A stretch of 64,000 nt of DNA from CBCOTE01 sp965112965 (GCA_965112965.1 CBCOTE010000022.1:124001-188000); one strand, 5' to 3'. Positions 21,914 to 34,283 are shown, counted from the first letter of the stretch. Program-made: numbers and translations. Notes: generated by a model from the letters alone, not told the origin.

Positions 21914-24900
21914 TTTAATTACAGATACTTGTGATATATTTTAAACTTACTTCATTAGCTTTTATGATATCTAATCCATCCGTCGACTATTTTTTCAAGA
22001 CAGCAACAGAACCATGACCAGCCCCGTTTCGTCCTCGAACAGGGGGGGCACTACAGGTGGATAACTGTAAGATATAAATAGAAACGCGAAGTCATAGCCA
22101 AATCGATGCCAAACAAAAAAAATGCCGCTATAAAATTAAGGTAAAACACGATGTGCGTAACTACAGTGTATCCGGTGTCTATTTACTTCGCCGTTATGCC
22201 CGGGTTCTTACTGAACTAATATATGAATCATTCGTTTACCCTCGCGACCTATTCATACTCAATTGTCCTGGACATGGCTGACGCTTTCCTGCGGAACTCC
22301 TGCACAATGTTAGAAGCGCTATTTTCTTGATCTTTTGTCCAGAATAGTTATTCACAGCACGATTATAATCCTCCGTGTTTCTATTTACTGGGCAAGTATT
22401 TTTTTGATTCCCCACTGCGGCCTAGATTCTCAAAGCCTCCCAAAGTGTAAACCATAGAGCAGCAGGACGCATGAACTACCGGAAGCCTTCCGTCGCCAGC
22501 CTTTGCTAGAACGACCGAGAAGGACTAGTCAATATACTTATGCGAAGCATAAACGACGATAAAAAAACGAAAGGGCATCTCCTCGCCGCATGAAGGTCCG
22601 AAATGAAAAAAAACGACCATCAGTAATTACCTAAAGCCGTAAGACTGAGGATATATGCCACTGAAGCAGAATGGGAAGGCCAAGAAAACCAGGCCTAACT
22701 ATCTTTTGAGGAGATAAAATTGTTAACAACAGAAGCTAACAGCGACCCTATGGCTCAGAAAAGTTCAATGTGGCATCAGGACGGGGATCATTTAAGGACA
22801 AACGACTCCGCTGGGCGGACTCGAACGGAGCAGTGTATATATCAGGCCTGGAAACCACTCCAGGAATATCTCATAAGCGATGTTCACGATACCGCCATAA
22901 ACTTCTGTTGACCTCAAAAGGACACTACCGCCTAGTGAGCTGATTCAATATCTACACCAAAGCGCGGCGCGTGACATCCAGGATAAAAAAACGCTTTAAA
23001 CACCATATTGCCATTTTCTCAAGGCATCACATTCACTAGTTGTTCCTTTATGTTATAAAGCTAAACAACTATTTGATGCAATCAAGGCGTCTCTTTATTC
23101 TCTGATTTTTTATACTTTTAAGTATAATAAATACCTTTATTACTAATATTTTTTTGTACTGCAGCTACACCCTCTTAGTCCCAGCAGTATACTACAAAAA
23201 ACATAATTATTATTCATCTCCAGGATAGTTCCAGTACTATGTTATAATTATCAATAGTAGTATCAGGTGCCATATGGGAACCACCAGACCAGATCAACCT
23301 ATTTTTTTATCAGATAAACCAAGACTTACCATATAGAATATAATGATGGTTCTTTTTTTTGAAATCCCCATAAAGAAATTTATTAACTTATTCCGTTTTT
23401 TAGCTAAATTATCAAAAAAAACTATAAGAACTAAACAGCTATAGCTGGCTAAGGTTGATTAGACAAACATTCCGTTCAACTTTACGCTGCCTCTACTAAT
23501 ACTGTTCCGGCTCTGGCAAGAGGTCCATTAATTATAGCATCCCATGCATTTCTACCGGAAATAACATGCTGGTTGTGGCACGCTTTTTTTTGGACAGCAC
23601 CGGGAGATGCCATGAGATCAAATACTAACTCTCCAGAAGTAGGTGTATAACTCTCAGGCAATTAAAAAACTAAGCCGCGGATGTATCCGCTGCAGCACGC
23701 CATTAAGTACTAAAAACTACTTCTGCACCCGTTTCATTGTCTCAGGCATGCGGGAAAGCAACCAGTTCTAGACGATAAAAAAACAGTGTAGCATTGCAAC
23801 TTGCGGTACAGGCCGAAAACGTAATCGATATACACTAATCTACCAATTGACTATTTTTCCTTAGAATCACTATCGTGCAGTTACAGAACCTATCCAATAA
23901 CCTCGACCGCCCGGAATAAATGCCCTCAGCCTAGCCACGTCAGAGTTTCAGGATCGAATACAAAAGCCTGCCTTGCAGTCAGCCGCTCTTTCTATATTAT
24001 AACGATGACGGTCTATGCCAGAGAGATTCGCCGCCAGCATGCGAAGCCCAATGAATATATCTAGACCAATCCAAATTTCAAGCCAGTAAGCCTTACCATC
24101 AGACAAGGTTCTCAACTTGAAGGCCGCCCAAATATGCTCCAGGACCTAAATGTGATAGATCTAACACATAAAAACTGACAAACAGAAAGAACCCCCCCCC
24201 AGACCTGCCAGCCACTCGTAGGCTTCCCACGCTATCCGCCCGGAGTATTCGCGATGCCTAAAGCCTGCTGGTATTTCACCAACCAGCCGAGCCTTAAAAC
24301 CATGATGACTTTGCACAGACTACGGAATAATCCGGCACCATCGCAAACTATGGCAGCTAAGGCTATGGCTCGGTGCGCCATATCACACAAGTGATCATTC
24401 AACTACCGATTATAGTCTGATCGTAAAACACTTTTTAAAAAAGTATTACACAAAAAAATACAGCTGATCTTACATCGTATTATTGTAATTACTCATATAT
24501 TATAAATACTATGTATATCTAATAATACTCGATATAAATTAGTAATAGCGTCTATGCAGTATATATTTTTAATAATGCATTTTTCTAATACACTGTACGG
24601 CAAAATTTGAATCACCCTGCGCGATAATTAAGTGCTAATAGAAGAAGTCGCCCAATGTCATCCGTACTCCGCTTTACCAGAAGCTCCAAAAGCAGAGAAT
24701 CGCTTAAGTGGGTTATAACGATGGCGCAAGGAAGCCTCTGCACCAACGAAAACCTGGAATATTGGTCGGGTCTGGATCGGGTAAGTTGGATTGCAAGTAC
24801 GGCTGAGCGACGCGCTTATTACGCACAGCTGAGGTATGGAAAAAATATAGGAAATTTTTTCCAAAAGATATCTGCCATCTCACCCTACTACGATATTAGA

Positions 24901-25527
24901 ATTTACCGTATTTCTTAACGAGATTATATTAGGATTTAACGGTATCCATAGTTTAGAATGAAATAGCTGGATCTGCGTTCAGCTTGACGTCCTTGGCTTT
25001 AACAATTTAGACAAAGTTGAGAAGATGTTAGCCACAGAATAGGTCATTTTTTTGCCACCAGAATGTCAAGGACATAGCAGTCAAGCAGGTGATTTGTCTA
25101 CACACAGAAAAGATTCAGATTTTTTTGGCATATGTACAGGCTTGCCCAATGGATTAAAAATCTTTTTGTGGTCATAGATACAGTGCCTTGCTAATTGTAA
25201 CAGCTAAGCTATAAGCTAGCAGGCATCATTAGTCTGCAGTGTAATTTTTCTGGAATAGACCAGAAAAATATAAAAAGACTGTAAGCTTTAAGGATGAGTT
25301 ATATGGAAAAAATTTTACCGCTCAGCTCGTCCGACCTAGAAGTGACGACCGCGTATTTCAACACAATAGAATTAAACTATCCTATTTAAAAAATGGCTTA
25401 TTAAAGATTTTTATTTAGTCTTTACTGCAAAATTTTCTACAAAAAAAACGTCTTAGCGTATAATCGATTTACAAAAAAAATAATCAAAAAAAAATTCTCC
25501 AGTCATAGTTACCTCAAAAAAAATATA
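21914..25527. other. Decayed / non-coding DNA around the skew switch
   Basis: No gene I would support. Open stretches at 22720-22911 (63 codons, after GAGGAGATAAAA) and 24655-24918 (87 codons) have no recognisable product. A DnaA-box match TTATTCACA lies at 22348-22356, with one-mismatch forms at 22056-22064 (reverse) and 25028-25036. Copies of the recurrent decamer lie at 22397, 23147 and 24451. The stretch 24481-24540 has only 9 G+C in 60 bases. The plus strand changes from C-rich to G-rich at about 24.4-24.8 kb. Confidence 0.5.
24420..24800. other. Possible replication origin (GC-skew switch with AT-rich core)
   Basis: To the left the plus strand is C- and A-rich (23881-23940: 22 C, 9 G). 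To the right it is G- and T-rich (27481-27540: 17 G, 8 C; 46981-47040: 27 G, 9 C). A change from C to G excess along the strand marks an origin in most bacteria. An AT-rich core of about 15% GC (24481-24540) sits at the switch. Against this, no dnaA gene is near and no cluster of perfect DnaA boxes is visible; only scattered single matches occur. Confidence 0.4.
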
Positions 25528-27180
25528 TATGAAAAACAGACATAAAAAAACTTCAGGCACAGTAAGAATCAGTAGCGTATTCGAACTATCTATTGCCATC
25601 GCCTATACTCTGGGGGCTATTATTATCGTCAAAATGGACGCACGCCATATACAGTCAAAACATACCTAGGACAATAAGCTCCCAGACGATCAATAAAAAA
25701 CTGGCCTTAGCGCATAAATACCTAGACGAGACGGAGAATATACCAAAAAAAATATCCCAATCCAGTCAAATTTAAGAAGTATATAGCTAATTTTAAAGGT
25801 AATGTGAAAAGCATAAAGTCTTACCATGGAAGCCAAGAAGACTATGTACGCTATTGAGTAAAGCCGAAGAACTTGAAGTAGCGGCCATTGCATGCCTGAA
25901 GAGTTGCAACGACTTACTAAAGGCTAAAAATCTTTTGAATAAAAAAACTAGCTAAGAGTTACTGGCTATATAAATCAAGGACTACTTTAAGAATATTAAG
26001 TTTGTCAAAAGAGTTCTAGCCTTGGACAATAGCATATATATCTTAAGGCTATGAAAGCCAAAATTTTAAAATGATCAAAAAAAAGATAAAAAGTTTTCAA
26101 ATCGATTGAGGCGATAATGGTCTAGGTAGCCAAGGTCTGCATTGATTTACCGCTATCCATGAGGCCATTAGCAAACGCTAAGCCGCTATGGCTAGGAAGC
26201 TTGCTGTCTGACAGAAGCTAGACGATGCAAGTAATAAATTTAGTATTACATTTAAATAGTGCTTAGAGATACTAAAAAGACGTTCTGGGCTGACGCGATA
26301 TAAAAAGATCACTGACAAGGCTGTAGATAGTTTATCTCCAATGATTTTCGTCATCTTTTCGTGAGTGCGGTTTTTTGCTACCTGTTAAATATTGTTATCG
26401 TCATATTACTCAATTAGGCTATCACCTATTGATGTATAAGGTGATGAGTTTCATCGTGGATATGACTGATAGCAACTTTGCTAGGATCATGGCTATTGAC
26501 CAAAAGGATAAAATCGGAAAACTAGTCAACTCGCTAAATAAAATAGTGGGTAAGTTACGTGATGGAAGGAGTGCAGGCTTCATGTAATATACGGCCTTGA
26601 GCCCCGCGATCTGGTTATCTCGGTTCAAGGGCATAAACTAGACGCCATTGGGTAGACTATTAGAGTAAAAAATAGCCCCTCCGTGTAAAAAATGAACTCC
26701 AATATTCATCAGGATGTCAGAGAACGTGCAACATACGCGGTAGATCGCAGTTAAAGCTTCTAAGAAATATTATGAAGATGTCAAGACCGTAAAGATCGTG
26801 GTGACCATGAGGTCATCCTGAGAACAATTTTCATCGTCTAGGAAGTCATCTACTGGACTGATTCTGTTAGCCATTAACGCGGCTATTAATGTCATCCAGG
26901 TTGGCGAGCACGGCAAGAGTTTCGTTGTTGTGGCGACCGAAGTGTATAATCTGACCAAATTATAGTAATGCAGCATAGACTGAGGCCAGCGAGATATCCT
27001 CTGCCAGTATTCAAATTGATGAACAGGCCAGTGGGATGTTCGTTAAGACCATGCCGGATGTCCAGTGGATAGACAAGATAATGCAAGAAATTGCCGTGGT
27101 CAGCAACGACCAGAGTGCCAGAACCAAACAGATCAATAATATTACCTATAGGTACTTAAGTGGCGGGCCGCATAATTAGC
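25528..27180 (+). pseudogene. Methyl-accepting chemotaxis protein, decayed
   Basis: Plus strand. An N-terminal membrane segment follows ATG at 25528 (FELSIAIAYTLGAIIIV). A HAMP-like stretch lies at about 26480-26570 (DKIGKLVNSLNKIVGKLRDG). The hallmark signalling tip is recognisable near 26860-26955: LLAINAAINVIQVGEHGKSF then VVVATEVYNL, equivalent to [27 protein letters not shown] in live receptors. The C-terminal coiled coil continues as IMQEIAVVSNDQSARTKQIN (about 27080-27140). At least a dozen stops and several frameshifts break it. Receptors of this type feed CheA, so loss implies loss of chemotaxis. Confidence 0.88.
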
Positions 27181-27900
27181 AAGTCCATGGCGATCTATCG
27201 GAAGATCCGCCCTGCTCTAGGCCAGTATTGACGTCCAGGCTAAGAAGTTCGTTGCGTCTAAAAAAGCCGTGATTTTAGAGCAGGCGTCTACGATGATATT
27301 TTTTTGAGCAGATTTATACCGAAGGTCGCTCTAGCTTAGCAAATAGTTATCATCATGCTCTGATCGATATAGTTTAGAACGTGATAGAAAAAAAGAGATG
27401 ATTTGTTTTCGCACATCAGAATATTCGCTGATGCCAGTTTTATCTTGTGGTATGGGCAAATAGATGATAAATTTTTGTCACTTCTAGAAGGAGTTAGCTG
27501 TAGTTTAGGTGATAGCTGCCTAGATGACAGGTACTAGATAGACCAGGCTTGATATTGGCCCGTTTAAAAAAAAAGTTCTCTTCATTATTGGGTAGAGGAT
27601 CTTAATGATACAAGGTCTGTATTTTTTTGGTAGCAGGACATGCTGTCGTAAAGGGTTGTTGTAAGTTTTTTTATTATTGCATGTAGGAATTATGGCATGC
27701 CATGTACGGTCATGGTATGACTGTGCTGAATAATAAGATTTATAATGTCAGTATTTTTAGGCTATAAGCAGATATGTCATTTTTTGGTAATCCGCTGAGT
27801 AAGCTATCGACACAAATTTTCAGATGTGGGTATCTATTAAATTAACCTGAGCGTGGAATTCAAAAAACAGGTCTACATGAACTTTAAACAGAGTGCCTTT
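27181..27900. other. Decayed DNA between two sensory relics
   Basis: No open frame or recognisable remnant. Strongly G- and T-rich on the plus strand, with recurrent decamer copies at 27297-27306 and 27620-27629. Confidence 0.4.
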
Positions 27901-28900
27901 GAAATCATTAACCATCCAATTGGCCATTAGTGACAAAGGCTTCTCATAGATCAAGGACACCAACTTCTGACTGGCAAAAAATAACCTCAACAAAGATGAC
28001 TATTTTTTTGACCTCTGCGTATTGTCGGAATCTCTAAATCAACTATATTGATCGGAATGAATATTTTTTTGATATTGTTTTTCGACTAGCGTTATGGCTG
28101 ATAAATATTTCAAAGGTCAAGAACGGAATATCTACCAGCTGCAATCGTAAGTCTTCCACAAAGAGTATGGACTCCGGCGTTGGTGTGGTAATTTTTTCTT
28201 CCGACTCTGTAGTCTGGTGCGGCGATCGCGAATAAAATGAGAGCCAAGAGGCTTACGTCATTAGCTTAAACTGTTTTGTTGCAGGACTTACTGAATTCCC
28301 CCCCATAGATATCTTCCTGGCGACCATAGGCCTTACCTTGCAATTTGGTATAACCATAGCTGTGGACTACCTATTCGGATGTCCTGAGAATGTGGTTCCG
28401 CAGCCTTAGTGCCAATCTATAAGGGATGGCCGATGTATAAGTTTAGGCACTAGTCGGTAACTATCTTCACTTATCAATTCAACGAGACTTAGCCCTGCTA
28501 TACGTGACTGACTACGGTTGGACTCATGTTATCTGAGTAAAATTTTATGGCTACAAGTAGTTCCGTCGCGATATTAAATAAGTGCAGTATGTCCTTGTCG
28601 CTATGGCTAAGGCCACGGTTACGATCATCGACTCCTGCGATCAAATCACCACCGGTTATTTCAGGTGCGTATTTATGTACCCTAGTCATAGTCGGTCAGC
28701 GAAGGATTCCAACGGATACTGTAAACTATCTTTGACAGGCTTGATTCCAGGAGACTTCCTGTGTCGGCCTGCTTCACGACGTGGGCAACACCGACGTGCG
28801 CGACGGCTGTTCGTTAAGACCTAACCAGTTTTCTTGATTTTATCAGGAATTTGTTGGCTTGCACTTAGTCCTAAGGTGAATTCCACAGTAAGTCCTGAGA
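27901..28900 (+). pseudogene. GAF + HD-GYP-type phosphodiesterase, decayed
   Basis: A GAF-like C-terminal segment (FPPIDIFLATIGLTLQFGIT, near 28290-28350) precedes a segment resembling the start of an HD domain (VTIIDSCDQITTGYF near 28620-28665). The HD motif itself follows as GLLHDVGNTDVRD (about 28765-28803), which matches the live consensus LLHDIGKIGVPD. HD-GYP proteins hydrolyse cyclic di-GMP. The frame is broken many times and the limits are guesses. An HD-domain hydrolase other than HD-GYP is possible because the GYP part is not readable. Confidence 0.6.
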
Positions 28901-29582
28901 AAGTATCTGCGCCAACTGAAAAGTATCAGTAAACCTTGTGGTCTTATCGGATTTTTCACTTCTTTGGTGTAATTATTTGTCAGATAATACTTGAAAGTAG
29001 CTGATAATGAGGTTGCTATCCTCACTGCGGATGAGCGCGAATATCTTCTCAAACCCCGATAATCTCATTATGGATGAGCGCGCGGATCCATCGCCATCTC
29101 CTGGTGAAAGTCTCTACATTCTGCGTAACATTTCCTTTAGTGTCTACTTTTTTCAATATTCCCATCATACGTAACACTATGGGCGATTATATGGATCGAG
29201 TTATCCTTGCGGAGATTACACCGCGAACGCCATGTATCTTTTATCGCGGATGTATATGTCTCTCTGCGTCACGACAGCACTATAGGAAAGTACTTACTTA
29301 AAAAAACATGACTTTGCAACTCTCGAGTAGTGGGGGCCCAAATAAGTAAATTTATTAGTCTATAGTTAGTGTTTTTTGTTGGGATATTTCATGCGAATTA
29401 AAGTCTCCACATCTGGCCAGGACAGTTTTCGGTTAAGGAGTATGTTTTGACTCGTCGGATGTCGTCATCAGTGTTTTATTGGAGTAGCTTATCCCTCCTC
29501 ACTTGACGCTGTCGCTGCTTCCAGATTATCGTATCTTAGATATTTTTTGCTCGAACTGTCAACTTCGCGAAAGGATACATCT
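28901..29582. other. Decayed DNA upstream of dedA
   Basis: May contain the C-terminal remains of the HD protein up to about 29300, but nothing is firmly readable. A possible -35 (TTGACG, 29503-29508) lies upstream of dedA without a convincing -10. Confidence 0.35.
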
Positions 29583-30194
29583 ATGCTCACCGAAGCTTTC
29601 TCTAATTTTGCCACCTGGTACCTTAACGCTACTGGTTATTTAGGTGCCATTATATTAATGGCTATGGAATCTATGATTTTTCCAATCCCTTCCGAGACAG
29701 TCATGCCATTCGTCGGTTTCCAGGTGGCAGATGGCAAATGGAATCTGTGGACCGCGGCAGTCACTACTACCGTTGGCTCCCTTCTTGGTTCTTGGCTTTC
29801 TTATCTCATGGGCTACTACGGTGGCCGGTCTTTCGTACTTAAGGTCGGCAAATATTTTTTTCTAAACCTTCATCATCTTGAAATTACTGAAAAATTCTTT
29901 AATCGTGGCGTCGGTATCTGGACCATTTTTATCGGCCGTTTTGTCCCAGTCGTTCGCCACTTAATCTCTATTCCCGCCGGCGTTGGTAAGATGTCCATGT
30001 TCCCTTTTCTCATAGCGACTGGCATTGGCGCTACAACATGGAATAGTTTTTTGCTTTATCTTGGCATACTTCTCGGCGAACATCGGAATGTCATTTGCGT
30101 TTATTCTCGTACTATCGATATTATTATCGTTCTTTTTTTTCTTGTCGTCGTTTGGTGGTGGTACTTTAGCCACCGCAAGCGCGTTCGTACGTAG
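29583..30194 (+). CDS. DedA-family membrane protein
   Basis: 203 residues with about five hydrophobic segments, the usual size of DedA/SNARE-associated (DUF) inner-membrane proteins, some of which are undecaprenyl-phosphate or phospholipid transporters. Family hallmarks are the N-terminal ESMIFPIPSETVMPF, the G-x3-G-x5-Y pattern in LLGSWLSYLMGYYGG, and IGRFVPVVRHLISIPAGVGKM (core FVPVVRHLISIPAG), which holds the conserved Arg and Gly/Pro. I start at 29583, because AAAGGA precedes it, not at the upstream in-frame start. Intact, monocistronic, surrounded by decayed DNA. Confidence 0.93.
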   Translation: MLTEAFSNFATWYLNATGYLGAIILMAMESMIFPIPSETVMPFVGFQVADGKWNLWTAAVTTTVGSLLGSWLSYLMGYYGGRSFVLKVGKYFFLNLHHLEITEKFFNRGVGIWTIFIGRFVPVVRHLISIPAGVGKMSMFPFLIATGIGATTWNSFLLYLGILLGEHRNVICVYSRTIDIIIVLFFLVVVWWWYFSHRKRVRT

Positions 30195-31597
30195 TGGGAG
30201 TCCGAAGGCAACATCGACTGGATAGTGGGAGAGTTTTTTTAAATTAAAAAATTGTTTCTTCTATTATTTAATGTTTTTATTATATATGCCGAGGTTCCAG
30301 ATGTTTTATCGTGGTTTACGGTGAATAGAAGCTATGTAGGCATGATCTTCGGCTATCAGTGGTATATTGGCGCTATTAGAATATATATTGTAAGTTGAGT
30401 ATGATCGAACACTGTACTGCAATGCTAAAAAAAGAAGCTGCTTGACACCTTAGGAATTGAGTTAGAAAATATCGGAGGCGAATAGATTGCAGTTAGTGGT
30501 TTTTTTGCTTTGTCAAGACTGAACTTGCTATATAATTTTATTGATAAAACAGTATTGATGAGCTAGATGGATGTAGATTTATAATAAGCCTGCAGTGTAG
30601 ATCAGCTAGGTGCGACTTTTATTTCTTTATAGAAATTTCAAGGAGTTATCATTTTTTTTAGAGTAATTAAGACAAAGCAGTGAAGATCCAATTGTCGTGG
30701 GCAAAAGGATTAGATTAGATTAGTGCTGACCATATATGTAAAAAAAACTATAAGGGCGATAGATTTTGTGGGTGTTATCGAAAGCGAAGAAACTCCATGA
30801 GGCCTTAGATGTAGGAACCTTAGGAACTTGATGCCTAGGTAGGAAGTATAATGTTGAGTCTGTCGGTATATTAAGGTGTTATGTCGGTAGTTATTCAGGC
30901 TGACACTGTGAAAACTGGCTTTAGGTATCAAGAAATGTCACCGATCCGTTAGCCTATATACTGAGCTGGGCAAATGATGATTATTTTTTTGTTGTCATTG
31001 TTGTAGATGGCCTCAAAGAGAGCGTAAGCTGGTTTCTAACCTAGTGAGTGGGGTAGGCTGAGGGTTTTACATTGTCGGCGTAGTTGCTGACAAAGGCAGA
31101 TTGATGAGTCTTAATGTGGCTAAGGTAGTGATCTAGATTATGACGCTGGAGCATTGGACTGTAGATATAGAGGTGATCTTCACTAATTTTTAGGGCTACC
31201 AGGCAGGGCGATGGGGTAGGATGAAGGGCAGAGAGACTTGGGGTTCGGGTCTGAGGCCGTACTATCTTGGTCTAGCTTTAATATCGGGAACGCTACGGTT
31301 AAGATAAGATAGACATTAAAGTTATGGGTTTGAACAGGTCCAGCAACCAGTGTTTAACGCTGTTGACGGAGTGGTTTTATATTTGAGGTCTCCCAGCTCT
31401 CCGCAGGCTGGATGGAAATATGATAAGCTTAAATAACAATATATGAAAATTGACATCCTGTGCGGCGCGATCTGTCAATAATAGGGTGGATATTAGGAGG
31501 AATCGAAAAGAAGAATTAGAGGGGCGAGACGGAAGAATGGCACCCATCGTGTCTAGTCCAGGGCATATACGTTTTGTAGTTGGGTACGATGGGGTTC
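30195..31597. other. Decayed / non-coding DNA, 1.4 kb
   Basis: No open frame above about 75 codons and no recognisable remnant. Strong G excess on the plus strand. One recurrent decamer copy at 30982-30991. Confidence 0.5.
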
Positions 31598-31879
31598 CTA
31601 TAATGTCGGTCGGCGTCGGTCAGGCAATATTACGTTGAGTTCAATCATCTGCATGGAATCATGGTTGCCAACACGGATTTCAATGGCCTCGGGATCGACC
31701 TTGACGTACTTGCAGATCACCTGCAGGAGCTCCTGTTTGAGGATAGGCAGATAGTCGTGACCGCTGGTTTCCACACGTTCCTGGGTGAGCAGGATGGTCA
31801 GGCGTTCTTTGGCCTTGGCTGCGCTCTTCTCAGAGCGGTGCCGTTTGCCCAGGAGTAGGTAATCTAAGAGCCGTATCAC
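31598..31879 (-). CDS. minE: Cell-division topological specificity factor MinE
   Basis: 93 residues, the normal MinE length. It drives pole-to-pole oscillation of MinD by stimulating its ATPase and so keeps the division site central. The N-terminus LLDYLLLGKR corresponds to the membrane-targeting helix. AKERLTILLTQERVE is the anti-MinCD/β1 region, and the C-terminal topological domain ends in IELNVILPDRR. The start is a GTG, forced by a TGA ten codons upstream, 30 bp after the minD stop, so the two are one operon. Confidence 0.95.
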   Translation of the reverse strand: MIRLLDYLLLGKRHRSEKSAAKAKERLTILLTQERVETSGHDYLPILKQELLQVICKYVKVDPEAIEIRVGNHDSMQMIELNVILPDRRRPTL

Positions 31880-31909
31880 GGCTTTATACCAGCCATAATT
31901 TCAGGCTGA

Positions 31910-32725
31910 TCATTGTTTTACCCCGAATAGCCGGACTAAAAGTCTCTTGCGTTCGGGCTTAAGGAAGCGATGGGGAAGGTCCTCGCCCAGGAGTCGACTT
32001 ACGGCGTCGAAGTAGGCCTGAGCTGCGTTGGACTGATTATCAAAGACTACGGGTAGGCCGTCGTTGGAGGCCTGCAGAATGGCTTGACTCTCGGGGATCA
32101 CTCCCAGAAGCGGCACAGCCAGGATTTCCTGTACGTCCTCTACTGAGAGCATCTCGCCGCGCTGGACGCGGCAAGGGTCGTAGCGGCATAATAGCAACTG
32201 GGCGTTCACTGGTTCTAGATTTTGCTCAGCACGTCTGGTTTTAGAGTGCAATAGGCCGATAACTCGGTCCGAGTCACGTACCGAGGAAATCTCTGGATTG
32301 GCTACCACTACGGCTTGATCGGCGAAGTACATGGCTAGCATAGCGCCTTTCTCGATGCCGGCCGGGGAGTCACAAATAACGAATTCGAACTCTTTACTCA
32401 ACTCAGTTAGCACCTGGCCCACCCCTTCGCATGTCAAGGCGTCTTTATCCTGGGTCTGTGAGGTGGCCAGTACATAGAGGTTGCCCACGCGTTTATCTTT
32501 GATGAGCGCTTGGTGCAATGTGGCTTCGCCATGGATGACATTGATGAAGTCGTATATCACTCGGCGTTCGCAGCCCATTAGCAGATCTAGATTACGCAGC
32601 CCAACGTCGAAATCCACAACTACTGTACGGTGGCCGCGTAAGGCTAGTCCAGTGCCGATAGCCGCAGTAGTAGTCGTTTTACCTACTCCGCCTTTGCCTG
32701 AAGTCACCACAAAAATATATCCCAC
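31910..32725 (-). CDS. minD: Septum-site-determining ATPase MinD
   Basis: 271 residues. Deviant Walker A SGKGGVGKTT with both signature lysines (K11, K16), switch I/II blocks VVDFDVGLRNLDL and FVICDSPAGIEKGA, and a C-terminal amphipathic membrane-binding helix (ERKRLLVRLFGVKQ). It recruits MinC to the membrane in other bacteria. The start is GTG, with AGGAG 9 nt upstream. minE follows directly. minC, which normally precedes minD in this phylum, is not recognisable as an intact gene upstream. Confidence 0.97.
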   Translation of the reverse strand: MGYIFVVTSGKGGVGKTTTTAAIGTGLALRGHRTVVVDFDVGLRNLDLLMGCERRVIYDFINVIHGEATLHQALIKDKRVGNLYVLATSQTQDKDALTCEGVGQVLTELSKEFEFVICDSPAGIEKGAMLAMYFADQAVVVANPEISSVRDSDRVIGLLHSKTRRAEQNLEPVNAQLLLCRYDPCRVQRGEMLSVEDVQEILAVPLLGVIPESQAILQASNDGLPVVFDNQSNAAQAYFDAVSRLLGEDLPHRFLKPERKRLLVRLFGVKQ

Positions 32726-34283
32726 GTTTATTCGCTCCTGGCCGTCTTGGCATCAGGTCACTCCTGCACTAGCCTGAGTGGTTCCCTTATCGGCCGCTGC
32801 CGGCATGAGGCAGCCTGCGGCAATATAGTTAACATTATACATAGGTTTTCCTACGACGGCAAGTGGTATAGCTCGACAGTCTGCTCTTTGGCAGTCCGTT
32901 AGATCCCGACGTAGGCAGCCTTAGTCGTCACCTCCATAGTTGGAGTACGTTTATAGCTCCTAGCCCAACGCCTTAGATGAACTTGTTTCAATGATTTCAC
33001 CCTCATCGTAATTGAATCTCGACGTCTATATGACCAGTGACGTTTGCTTGGTCTAATGCTCCTTTGTAGCCTATGCTGATCCAGGAAGATGAGACCATAT
33101 TTTTTTTGTGGTTAAGGAGAACATTTCAGCCACGTATATCTACTGCGACTACTATGCTAGGTCTGTCCTGTTGATTTTTTTGATGATCGTGGATTTGCTG
33201 CCGCTAGGTTTATTCCCTTTCGGCCGGAGTTAGTTGTGCAGCTCGAGTAGGCCGATCAGCTCCTGCGTTTCTTCTATTCGATGATTTTTTCACCTTTGAG
33301 CTAGTCTTCAAATGGTATACCGGTATATATTGGATACTGCTACTTAGTCCTTTTGGATATAATATTTTGCATTGAATTATATACTGTGGATTTGACAGAG
33401 TACATTTTTTGTAGGTGGTGCTGCACCTTCATCACTCGCCTATCTTTATCTAGCGCTCTGTGCCTGTTACAAAGAACAAAGATCTAGTTTTCGTGGCATA
33501 CTAACCTTGCTAGTCAACTGTATCCTGGAGGAAGGAGTAGCCTACACTAAGTTTACTGTCCATACTTTAGCTGGGGTGCTCGTTTAGCTACGCCATCTGG
33601 CTGGCTTCCCTCACCGTTACACTATCGTTGAGATGAGGTCATTGTTGGTGCCAATATTTATCTTGACATCCCTGCCCGAGGCCGTCCTGAGCGTCATGAG
33701 GTCTTGTTTTTTTGTCAGCGCTTGAATTACTATTAACATTTTATCGGGCCTATGCATGATCTAGTTAAGTTCTACGCTCAAATAGGCCTCTATTGACATA
33801 CTTCGGCATTGCTGCCGCTGGCAGTCTATACATCGTGACTCTCCAGCCCTTCGACATTTAAAGTTTTTATCTATTGGTAGCCTGTCTATTTTTTAGCTAC
33901 TACGTTACGTCGTGGCTATAAACAATCTTGGGCATGGTCTCTGACGAGCAGCTAATGGACCATGATATACATGAAAAACGTGGTGAATATCGTTTTCTTA
34001 TATGCGGCTGGACTATTGCGACTAGACGCTGCCGATGTTGAGAACAAGTCCTATACGGTCTATATTCGGAAGTCGGCGTTGATTGCTGAGCGAGGTGTGG
34101 CTGTACGAGTTCTGTTCTTTTCCAGTCGGTATGCTGATTGCTTTTTTTGATGGAGTAAGTGAATTTATCCGGCCGTAAGAGGTTATAGATTTCGCGGGGC
34201 GACTGTTTTATCAGACTGCCAGGTCTGTATTGGTGGAATAAGATATCCAGGCGCATAGAAGAGGGTTGTCCTGAGCCTGGAGG
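32726..34283. other. Decayed DNA upstream of minD
   Basis: No intact gene. minC would be expected on the minus strand here. The last readable piece (VGKPMYNVNYIAAG, about 32820-32850) vaguely resembles the GKPVQVWLEGD end of MinC, but the identification is weak. The rest shows only short frames on either strand. No recognisable family. Confidence 0.35.

Noticed and set aside
22348..22356. DnaA-box cluster
   Set aside because: Only one perfect-consensus site plus scattered one-mismatch sites; by itself this is close to chance in AT-rich DNA.
24655..24918. 87-codon gene beside the skew switch
   Set aside because: No ribosome site and no recognisable family; a partly overlapping frame on the other strand is equally open.
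32726..32860. Intact or clearly readable minC
   Set aside because: Only a short ambiguous fragment resembles its C-terminus, and no MinC β-helix repeats can be read upstream.
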